This document shows, piece after piece, positions 1 to 4,078 of a stretch of 6,713 nucleotides of DNA. The notes under the pieces are model-generated. The model was not told where the DNA came from and searched no databases. It was given only the letters and a program-made list of their open reading frames with translations. Position numbers and translations under genes: made by a program. This DNA comes from Candidatus Methanomethylophilaceae archaeon (lineage in GTDB: Archaea > Thermoplasmatota > Thermoplasmata > Methanomassiliicoccales > Methanomethylophilaceae). The stretch covers positions 1 to 6,713 of the forward strand of contig WOYN01000052.1 of assembly GCA_011620825.1 (NCBI GenBank), given 5' to 3'. The first letter of the stretch is position 1, and each line of letters opens with the position of its first letter.

Positions 1-215
1 GCGTCGTTCCATCGACCGGCGTCGTATATCCATTTGTAAATGGGGACCTCTGTCAGGTGTCCGTCCCGCTTCCAGTCATATTCTCCCATGGAGATGCCCT
101 CTTCTTTCATCACATCTGCTACTACATTGTGAAGTCTTGGGTAATCGACCCGTGTGTTCATGAAAGTGCCGTCCATGTCAAAACCGACAGCCTTGATATG
201 GGGTTCCAACGCCAT
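1..215 (-). CDS. HAD-family hydrolase, N-terminal part (3' end outside window)
   Basis: The first 71 codons of a HAD-superfamily hydrolase are visible; the rest lies beyond base 1. Residues 12-18 read FDMDGTF, the HAD motif I (DxDGT), in which the first Asp (D13) is the usual nucleophile and the second (D15) the general acid/base. This predicts a soluble Mg-dependent phosphatase or phosphotransferase, but the substrate cannot be named because the cap and motifs II-IV are missing. ATG at 215 is chosen because motif I then starts at residue 12, as usual for the family, and because a TATA-like box lies 22-29 bases upstream, fitting a leaderless mRNA; no Shine-Dalgarno sequence is present. The gene follows the RNase P RNA on the same strand but has its own promoter. 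Confidence 0.85.
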   Translation of the reverse strand, partial: MALEPHIKAVGFDMDGTFMNTRVDYPRLHNVVADVMKEEGISMGEYDWKRDGHLTEVPIYKWIYDAGRWND

Positions 216-236
216 GGGAGTTAATGTGCCACGTCA

Positions 237-244
237 TTAATAAT
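237..244 (-). promoter_or_regulatory. TATA box of the HAD gene
   Basis: ATTATTAA on the minus strand lies 22-29 bases before the ATG at 215. This is the same spacing seen before three other minus-strand genes in the window and implies a transcript starting at or next to the start codon. The box directly follows the RNase P RNA terminator. Confidence 0.5.
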
Positions 245-261
245 GTTAATGAGGAGCAAAT

Positions 262-267
262 AAAAAA
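262..267 (-). terminator. T-run terminator of the RNase P RNA
   Basis: Six T residues on the minus strand begin three bases after the 3' strand of helix P1 ends, followed by more A/T. Archaeal transcription typically ends at such T tracts. This fixes the 3' end of the RNA within a few bases. Confidence 0.6.
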
Positions 268-269
268 GA

Positions 270-570
270 GTCATGTGAGAGTAGTAGTCCCCCTTCTGTT
301 TCAGGCGGCATTCGACTAATGCACCCTACCCGCCGGTCCAGGGCAAATCATCCCGGCTGTATGAGCTTGCTCCGATGAGGTGTCGCCGTTTCACCAAATC
401 TCCGGGAACGTCACTGTCTTCAGATCATTCTTTTTACCGGAGCTGTGTCGTTTCTGGGCCCTTGCCGAGGCTCTCGCCCCGCAGCATTTCGCTGCTCATC
501 CTGCCCTCGGAGGAGGGAACTTCCTCAGCCGGACCGAAGTCCTACCGTCAGCCGCCCTCTCTCTCATGAC
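270..570 (-). ncRNA. rnpB: RNase P RNA (archaeal type)
   Basis: Catalytic RNA subunit of RNase P, which removes 5' leaders from pre-tRNAs. Read on the minus strand it carries the family signatures in order. CR-I, GAGGAAGTTCCCTCC, is at 526-512. The CAGAAACGACACAGC segment (CR-II/III region) is at 456-442. GGTGAAACGGCGACACC is at 395-379. The archaeal hairpin GCATTAGTCGAATGC is at 322-308. CR-V, ACAGAAGGGGGACTACT, is at 299-283. Helix P1 closes the molecule: bases 570-559 pair with 281-270 in 11 Watson-Crick pairs around one A-A mismatch. P2 can form between GGCGGC (556-551) and GCCGCC (309-304). P4 can form between CR-I and CR-V. A UUCG-capped hairpin (542-531) matches P3, and a GCAGC/GCTGC stem lies at 495-481. 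The length, about 301 nt, is normal for archaeal type A. Ends are inferred from P1; the true 5' end may differ by a few bases. Confidence 0.95.
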
Positions 571-588
571 ATCCGTCAATCAATAAAC

Positions 589-597
589 AAATATAAG
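589..597 (-). promoter_or_regulatory. TATA box of the RNase P RNA gene
   Basis: CTTATATTT on the minus strand is centred about 24 bases before the predicted RNA 5' end at 567-570, the normal archaeal TATA-to-start distance. The RNA is therefore probably transcribed independently of the stomatin operon upstream. Confidence 0.65.
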
Positions 598-605
598 ATT
601 CAATC

Positions 606-641
606 GGGAAAATAGAAGGAAAGAGTTTTTTGGAAAAGGGT
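606..641 (-). terminator. Pyrimidine-rich tract after the stomatin gene, possible terminator
   Basis: Directly after the stomatin stop codon the minus strand has several short T-rich runs (CCTTTTCC, CTCTTTCC, CTATTTTCCC) and no strong hairpin. Clustered T tracts can terminate archaeal transcription. The position between the stomatin stop and the RNase P promoter is suitable, but the signal is weak. Confidence 0.35.
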
Positions 642-642
642 T

Positions 643-1734
643 TCACGACTGGTTCTTCGGATTTTTGTCGACCATGCCGGTTGATTCCTTGAGTTCCTTG
701 TCCATCATGGCGTCGATCCTCTCAGCCTCGGCCTGAATATCCTCAGGCCTGGGTATGTTACCCAAGATGTCGTCGGTGTTACCGAAGGTTCTTTCTATAT
801 CTTCTATGTCGGCTACGTTCCTGTCAGGCGACTTGGCGGCCGATCCGATGTACTCGGAGACTCCTTCCATGAGCCTCGTGACCTCCATAGGGAAGAAGAA
901 CTTCGAAGATTCTCCCTGTCCGACCTTGACCATTGTATCCATAGAGAGGACCGATAGGGCCTTGGAGTCCATCGTTGCGGCTCCCACGGAGAGGATACGC
1001 AACCTCTGAGCCTCTCCCTGGCCCTCGAGTATCGTAGCTACCCTGGTACCCTCCGCTTCGAGGACCATGGCCTGCCTGCGCCCCTCTGCCTGCAGGATGC
1101 GGGATTTCTTCTCCCCCTCTGCCTTGAGAATCGCCGCCCTCTTCAGTCCGTCGGCCTCGAGTATGGCGGCACGCCTCTTCCTCTCCGCGGAGGTCTGCTC
1201 CTCCATGGAGTCCTTGACCTTGGCGGCCGGGTCAACTTCGCGTATCTCCACCGCCTCGACCCTGACACCCCACTTGTCGGTGCTCTCATCGAGGGTGTCC
1301 CTTAGCTGGAGGTTGATCGTTTCCCTGTTGGATAGGACCTGATCCAACTCCATCTCTCCTATGACTGCCCTCAGGGTGGTCTGTGCCAGGCTGACGGTTG
1401 CTATTTTGTACTGCGTAACTTCGAAGTAAGCTTTCTTTGGGTCGGTGACCTTGATATAGATGATAGCGTCCACGTTGACAGGCGAGTTGTCCTTTGTAAT
1501 GACCTCCTGGCGAGGAATATCCAGCACCTCGGTGCGCAGATCCAGCTTGACGACCTGATTGATGAGCGGGAACACCACATTCAGACCCTGGTTCAGTATG
1601 CGCACATATTTACCCAGTCTCATGTAGATGCCCTGTTCATAGGGCTGAACGATTTTCACCCCGCTTATGATGACTAGAATGATAACGAATATCACCAAAA
1701 GGGCGATAGTTATCAATATGGTTTCAGTTTCCAT
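643..1734 (-). CDS. Stomatin/prohibitin-like SPFH (band 7) membrane protein
   Basis: A 363-residue membrane-anchored scaffold protein of the stomatin branch of the SPFH superfamily. Residues 5-25 form one hydrophobic N-terminal anchor. The band-7 domain follows at about 26-185, starting with the typical segment VQPYEQGIYMRLGKY and including a conserved REVDPA near 165-170. Residues 190-244 are five consecutive 11-residue units of the pattern xILxAEGxxxx, an alanine/glutamate-rich coiled coil (hendecads) typical of oligomerising stomatins. About 75 residues at the C-terminus are acidic and low in hydrophobicity. ATG at 1734 is supported by GGAGGA six bases upstream. It lies 49 bases downstream of NfeD on the same strand, the common STOPP/NfeD pairing, so the two probably form one membrane complex involved in envelope or membrane-protein quality control. 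The precise role is unknown; the family assignment is strong. Confidence 0.93.
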   Translation of the reverse strand: METETILITIALLVIFVIILVIISGVKIVQPYEQGIYMRLGKYVRILNQGLNVVFPLINQVVKLDLRTEVLDIPRQEVITKDNSPVNVDAIIYIKVTDPKKAYFEVTQYKIATVSLAQTTLRAVIGEMELDQVLSNRETINLQLRDTLDESTDKWGVRVEAVEIREVDPAAKVKDSMEEQTSAERKRRAAILEADGLKRAAILKAEGEKKSRILQAEGRRQAMVLEAEGTRVATILEGQGEAQRLRILSVGAATMDSKALSVLSMDTMVKVGQGESSKFFFPMEVTRLMEGVSEYIGSAAKSPDRNVADIEDIERTFGNTDDILGNIPRPEDIQAEAERIDAMMDKELKESTGMVDKNPKNQS

Positions 1735-1740
1735 TTTTAT

Positions 1741-1746
1741 TCCTCC
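1741..1746 (-). promoter_or_regulatory. Shine-Dalgarno site of the stomatin gene
   Basis: GGAGGA on the minus strand ends six bases before the ATG at 1734. A strong site here contrasts with its absence before NfeD. It fits an internal operon gene translated from a leadered message. Confidence 0.75.
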
Positions 1747-1783
1747 GTATGTTACACCTTATATGACTGATATTTCTTTAGTT

Positions 1784-2233
1784 TCACTTTTCAGGCTCTA
1801 TGAAGACGTGCACGCCCTCGCTCTTAATGACCTTGACCCTTGTACCGGCCCTCAGGGGAATCTCTGAATTTGCGCTCCATGTATCTGTCCCGATACGGAC
1901 CTTTCCCTTGAGGGTCCCTGGGACCGTATCCACAGTGACGACCCCCATCTCTCCGACCAGTGTATCGGTGATGGTCGTGGAGGGAGGTTCGGGCTTTCCC
2001 AAAAACCTGTACGCGTATACCGTGAGAAGAGTAACGGGAATCGCTACGACGATGGCCAGGGCGACCGCGTACCACGTGAAAAGGAGGTCGGGCTCGAAAA
2101 GCCCCAGCCCCCCGATGATAATAAAAATAACCGCGGGAATTATCATAAAAACACCCGGCATCGTGGCTTCTACTATCAAAAGTATCAATCCGATGATTAT
2201 GAACAGCAACGCGACGGCTGTGGCCAGTTCCAT
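1784..2233 (-). CDS. NfeD-like membrane protein, short form with C-terminal OB domain
   Basis: A 149-residue protein with three hydrophobic segments (about residues 5-21, 24-43 and 52-76), then a soluble domain at about 90-148 with the NfeD OB-fold pattern: LVGEMGVV, then a Gly-rich strand, a VRIGTDTWSA strand, and a closing RAGTRVKVIKSEGVHVFIEP. The ClpP-like serine protease domain of long NfeD proteins is absent, so this is the short form. It acts with the stomatin encoded 49 bases downstream; in this family NfeD is thought to bind or organise the stomatin oligomer. ATG at 2233 is chosen because a TATA box lies 22-29 bases upstream and no Shine-Dalgarno sequence is needed; an ATG five bases further upstream is in another frame. 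First gene of the operon. Confidence 0.9.
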   Translation of the reverse strand: MELATAVALLFIIIGLILLIVEATMPGVFMIIPAVIFIIIGGLGLFEPDLLFTWYAVALAIVVAIPVTLLTVYAYRFLGKPEPPSTTITDTLVGEMGVVTVDTVPGTLKGKVRIGTDTWSANSEIPLRAGTRVKVIKSEGVHVFIEPEK

Positions 2234-2254
2234 GGCATGCCTATCTTCATATCG

Positions 2255-2262
2255 TTATTTAA
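2255..2262 (-). promoter_or_regulatory. TATA box of the NfeD-stomatin operon
   Basis: TTAAATAA on the minus strand lies 22-29 bases before the NfeD start codon. This places the transcription start at the ATG itself (leaderless message). Confidence 0.6.
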
Positions 2263-2325
2263 TCATGTGTTAGGCCGAAGGGATGGAGTGTTTTTTCAGG
2301 TCCAAGCCCGTTTTGATGGTAAACC

Positions 2326-2332
2326 TTATTAA
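2326..2332 (+). promoter_or_regulatory. TATA box of tRNA-Leu
   Basis: TTATTAA lies 25-31 bases before the mature 5' end of the tRNA. It is the only clear TATA-like element in the divergent 120-base gap on this strand. Confidence 0.5.
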
Positions 2333-2356
2333 CAGTATCTGGCTACTCGGAATGGC

Positions 2357-2443
2357 GCAAGGGTAGTCAAGCATTGCCAACGACGCTAGGTTGAGGGCCT
2401 AGTCCTTAGTGGTCCGCGTGTTCAAATCACGTCCCTTGCACCA
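2357..2443 (+). tRNA. tRNA-Leu, anticodon GAG
   Basis: An 87-nt class II tRNA. The acceptor stem GCAAGGG (2357-2363) pairs fully with CCCTTGC (2433-2439). The discriminator is A2440 and CCA is encoded at 2441-2443. The anticodon stem CTAGG/CCTAG encloses the loop TTGAGGG, giving anticodon GAG at 2393-2395, which reads CUC and CUU. The long variable arm (2403-2415) and discriminator A agree with leucine. The T arm is GCGTG-TTCAAAT-CACGT with one terminal G-U pair. No intron is present. One oddity: the D loop reads ATTGCC where GG is expected, so one of the conserved G18/G19 pair appears replaced by U. Confidence 0.93.
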
Positions 2444-2454
2444 TTTCTCTTTTT
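2444..2454 (+). terminator. T-rich terminator of tRNA-Leu
   Basis: TTTCTCTTTTT begins immediately after the encoded CCA and gives an archaeal-style oligo-T stop. Confidence 0.55.
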
Positions 2455-2504
2455 ACTCCTATGAGCTGTGTGCTGCGCTCATGTGTTGAAAACAGGTCGA
2501 AATC

Positions 2505-2515
2505 ATATTTATCTA
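2505..2515 (+). promoter_or_regulatory. Possible TATA box of the broken DUF3784-type gene
   Basis: ATATTTATCTA lies 23-33 bases before the GTG at 2538, the same geometry as the leaderless genes nearby. It is preceded by CGAAATC, which could serve as a TFB recognition element. This supports GTG 2538 as the ancestral start. Confidence 0.4.
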
Positions 2516-2537
2516 TTTGAAAAGCATCTCAACGCAA

Positions 2538-2956
2538 GTGGACAGAGACGTCAGATTTGGGCTATTCATTCTTCTGATATTTGTCTAAGCGCCTGTTCTT
2601 TTTTTAGCGGTTTTTATCATAGCGGTAACGACCGAACGCGATATGGCCTCGGAAATCGGAATCATGGCAGTACTGATATCGACTGCAGCACCGGGCATAA
2701 TGTTTTTGTTAGGAAAAGGAGACATGCTTCTCGCCGGATGGAATACGATGAGCGAAGAGGGACGTTCTGAATTCGACAGGGAAAGGTTTTCCACGCGACG
2801 GGTGCGGTGTTGATAGTGTTTGCTCTGCTTTTCGGGTTTGGATTTCTTGTGGTAAACACTTATCCGGCGGTGGGATGGATATCATTTACGGCATCGGCCG
2901 TTATACTGGTCGTATCTGCTGTCAACGTCAACCATAGCCGGTATTACAGGTCTTGA
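2538..2956 (+). pseudogene. Broken DUF3784-type small membrane protein gene (nonsense codon plus frameshift)
   Basis: Read from GTG 2538 the frame encodes a hydrophobic start, a stop TAA at 2586-2588, then a second hydrophobic stretch leading to LLGKGDMLLAGWNTMSEE (about 2679-2759), the hallmark of DUF3784 proteins (GKGxxLIAGYNTM). This frame ends at TGA 2811. The continuation is found one frame over: from AAG at 2783 it encodes KVFHATGAVLIVFALLFGFG, a further hydrophobic segment, and ends at TGA 2956. One base inserted into the A run at 2782-2784 would restore a continuous frame. The whole span is 419 bases, one short of 140 codons. A shorter gene from ATG 2643 would avoid the nonsense codon but not the frameshift. 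Function of the family is unknown; probably two or three membrane segments. Sequencing error at one or both sites is an alternative. Confidence 0.7.
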
Positions 2957-3177
2957 TTTCAGGTCACGTATCTGCAATGCGCGCAAAACCACATCCGACC
3001 TGCGTACAGTTCGTTTTTGGCCAGACAAGCCCCCGCATCGTATACAGATGAACTGACGGACTGTGTACAAATGGCGACCGAAGCACATCCTAGTTCTGCC
3101 ATCTATTGCAGATACCGTTCCATCGGCCCTGACCGCTGTTCCCGGACGAATATTTTCCACTGGAAATACAGGGGTTG

Positions 3178-3192
3178 AAAAATAAAATATAT
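3178..3192 (-). terminator. T-rich tract after arsC-like gene
   Basis: On the minus strand ATATATTTTATTTTT begins about 15 bases after the stop codon at 3207. It is a plausible archaeal terminator for the hxlR-arsC transcript. Confidence 0.45.
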
Positions 3193-3206
3193 AGGAGTGG
3201 CAGAAC

Positions 3207-3635
3207 TCACGCTGTTTCATATATCGGACGGATTTTGCCCCTCTTTATCCTGTCGCGGAGGTCCAAGATATTGCTGCGCACGGCCTCGATCATCTTGCGA
3301 TATTCCAGGTCGCCCTTGCCTGTGGAATCATCGAGGCCCCAGTTCTCGGTGTATGAGCAGGGGATGTCTGTGCATGATTCTCCGCATCCCATAGTGATCA
3401 CGATATCCATTTTAGGCAGTTCCGACAGAGGTTTGAGATTGCTCTCGGTTATGTCGCAACTGCAATACTCCAAAAGCATCCATGCGACCCTATCGTCAAA
3501 GGTGTGCGGTGTCTCAGATCCGGCCGAGTACGCCTCAAAAGCGTCAGATGCATATTCCCTGGCGAGAGCCTCGGCGACCCGGCTCCTGTATGAATTGTGC
3601 AGGCATAGAAATGCTACTTTAGGTTTTTTTTTCAT
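3207..3635 (-). CDS. Arsenate reductase / low-molecular-weight phosphatase-family protein
   Basis: A 142-residue cytosolic protein of the LMW protein tyrosine phosphatase fold, ArsC (thioredoxin-linked) branch. The P-loop CLHNSYR (C11 to R17, CX5R) opens the protein after a beta strand (KVAFL). AYSAGSE at 35-41 and TMGCGESC at 81-88 are typical of the archaeal ArsC-like group. The acid segment WGLDDSTGK (99-107) corresponds to the WGxDDPxGK loop, with the usual Pro replaced by Ser. Cys84 and Cys88 are candidates for the relay cysteines that carry the disulfide after arsenate reduction; Cys58, Cys60 and Cys93 are also present. ATG 3635 is preferred over an upstream ATG at 3677 because the P-loop then lies at the usual position and GAGGGG lies just upstream. 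The hxlR stop is seven bases before this start and its TGA overlaps the ribosome site, so translation is probably coupled. A phosphatase role cannot be excluded. Confidence 0.85.
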   Translation of the reverse strand: MKKKPKVAFLCLHNSYRSRVAEALAREYASDAFEAYSAGSETPHTFDDRVAWMLLEYCSCDITESNLKPLSELPKMDIVITMGCGESCTDIPCSYTENWGLDDSTGKGDLEYRKMIEAVRSNILDLRDRIKRGKIRPIYETA

Positions 3636-3642
3636 AATCCCC

Positions 3643-4002
3643 TCAGAGCACACAGACGATGCAATCCCTGGATGCACATGCGGGGTTATTAATCTTCCAC
3701 TTGAGCGCCCAGACCTTGATGTCCTTTGCGACCTCGGTCAATTCCCTTCCCATTTCGGTAAGTCGATATTCGCTCCTCATCGGAACTGTCGAGGAGTCGA
3801 CCCTCCTTTCAATGACGCCTTCTTCCTCTAGGTTCCTTAGTCTGTCAGAAAGTATCTTGGGGGTAATGTCCTTCATAGACCTCTTTATTTCGGAGAATCG
3901 TTTCCAACGGTCCCCACCCTTGTAGAGCTCCAGTATGATCAGCAGTGTCCATTTCTTCGACAGGAAGCCCATTGTTCTATAGACTGTGCAGTTCTCGTCC
4001 AT
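3643..4002 (-). CDS. HxlR-family winged-helix transcriptional regulator
   Basis: A 119-residue DNA-binding regulator of the HxlR (DUF24) family, of normal length. Residues 5-27 (CTVYRTMGFLSKKWTLLII...) match the family's N-terminal C-x-V/I...GGKWT segment. The recognition region is at about 35-62 (RFSEIKRSM, ITPKILSDRLRNLEEEGVI), and the wing contains VPMRSEYRLTEMGREL at 73-88. Cys5 is at the position used for thiol sensing in redox-responsive HxlR proteins, and the C-terminus has an extra CX4CX2C set (C109, C114, C117). It is the first gene of a two-gene operon with the arsC-like gene and is divergent from hcp. Inverted repeats covering its start and the shared TATA box are the likely operator, giving autoregulation plus control of hcp. 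ATG 4002 lies 24-30 bases from the TATA box and lacks a ribosome site, fitting leaderless initiation. The inducer is unknown. Confidence 0.9.
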   Translation of the reverse strand: MDENCTVYRTMGFLSKKWTLLIILELYKGGDRWKRFSEIKRSMKDITPKILSDRLRNLEEEGVIERRVDSSTVPMRSEYRLTEMGRELTEVAKDIKVWALKWKINNPACASRDCIVCVL

Positions 4003-4052
4003 GATATCTTGTAAGATACCATCTGTATTTAACCTGGTATCTTAATCATACC
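4003..4052. promoter_or_regulatory. Predicted HxlR operator: four GGTATCTT-like half-sites
   Basis: TAAGATACC (4012-4020) and GGTATCTTA (4036-4044) form a perfect 9-bp inverted repeat with a 15-base spacer. Two additional half-sites build local palindromes. TATCTT-GT-AAGATA at 4005-4018 abuts the hxlR start. GGTAT-N7-ATACC at 4036-4052 lies on the hcp side. HxlR proteins bind as dimers to short palindromes, so two dimers could occupy the two sides of the shared TATA box. The binding assignment is inference; the symmetry is directly visible. Confidence 0.65.
4025..4032. promoter_or_regulatory. Shared TATA element for hxlR and hcp
   Basis: Plus strand GTATTTAA, minus strand TTAAATAC. On the minus strand it lies 23-30 bases before the hxlR ATG (leaderless start). 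On the plus strand it predicts a start near 4055, giving hcp a leader of about 25 bases that keeps its ribosome site. It is centred within a base of the midpoint (4028) of the 9-bp inverted repeat. Confidence 0.55.
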
Positions 4053-4068
4053 AACTATCTAAAGTATA

Positions 4069-4072
4069 GGAG
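4069..4072 (+). promoter_or_regulatory. Shine-Dalgarno site of hcp
   Basis: GGAG lies six bases before the ATG at 4079. It decides this start, and the Cys motif then begins at residue 6 as in other Hcp proteins. Confidence 0.65.
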
Positions 4073-4078
4073 ATAAAA

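Noticed and set aside
375..586. Two overlapping plus-strand open frames of 64 and 68 codons
   Set aside because: They lie antisense to the RNase P RNA, have no protein-like pattern, and their codons are explained by the conserved RNA structure.
2357..2460. tRNA-Leu 3' end as an attachment site for an element carrying the integrase-like gene
   Set aside because: No second copy of the tRNA 3' sequence was found in the window, the integrase-like gene is 3.3 kb away beyond apparently ordinary genes, and it lacks catalytic residues.
2586..2588. Stop codon at 2586 as a pyrrolysine codon
   Set aside because: The codon is TAA, not TAG, so pyrrolysine read-through does not apply.
2779..2790. Programmed -1 frameshift in the DUF3784-type gene at GGGAAAGG
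   Set aside because: The slippery-looking heptamer is in the wrong phase: zero-frame codons are AGG GAA AGG, and the tRNAs would not re-pair after a shift. An upstream nonsense codon also exists, so simple damage or error is more likely.
3154..3166. Small palindrome TTTCCA-C-TGGAAA
   Set aside because: A one-base loop cannot form a normal hairpin and no promoter or gene start lies beside it; it was treated as chance.
3092..3207. 10-bp inverted repeat AGTTCTGCCA (3092-3101) / TGGCAGAACT (3198-3207)
   Set aside because: The arms are about 97 bases apart and one lies in the stop region of the arsC-like gene. A pair of this length is expected by chance about once in a window this size, and no mobile element ends or duplications are seen.
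2882..3220. Minus-strand open frame of 112 codons
   Set aside because: It overlaps the DUF3784-type coding stretch and the end of the arsC-like gene, has no recognisable domain and no ribosome site or TATA box at its start. The 250 bases at 2957-3206 show no supportable gene.
3636..3677. Upstream ATG at 3677 giving a 156-residue ArsC-like protein
   Set aside because: It would overlap the end of hxlR and add 14 residues not found in the family; ATG 3635 has a good ribosome site and puts the P-loop Cys at residue 11.
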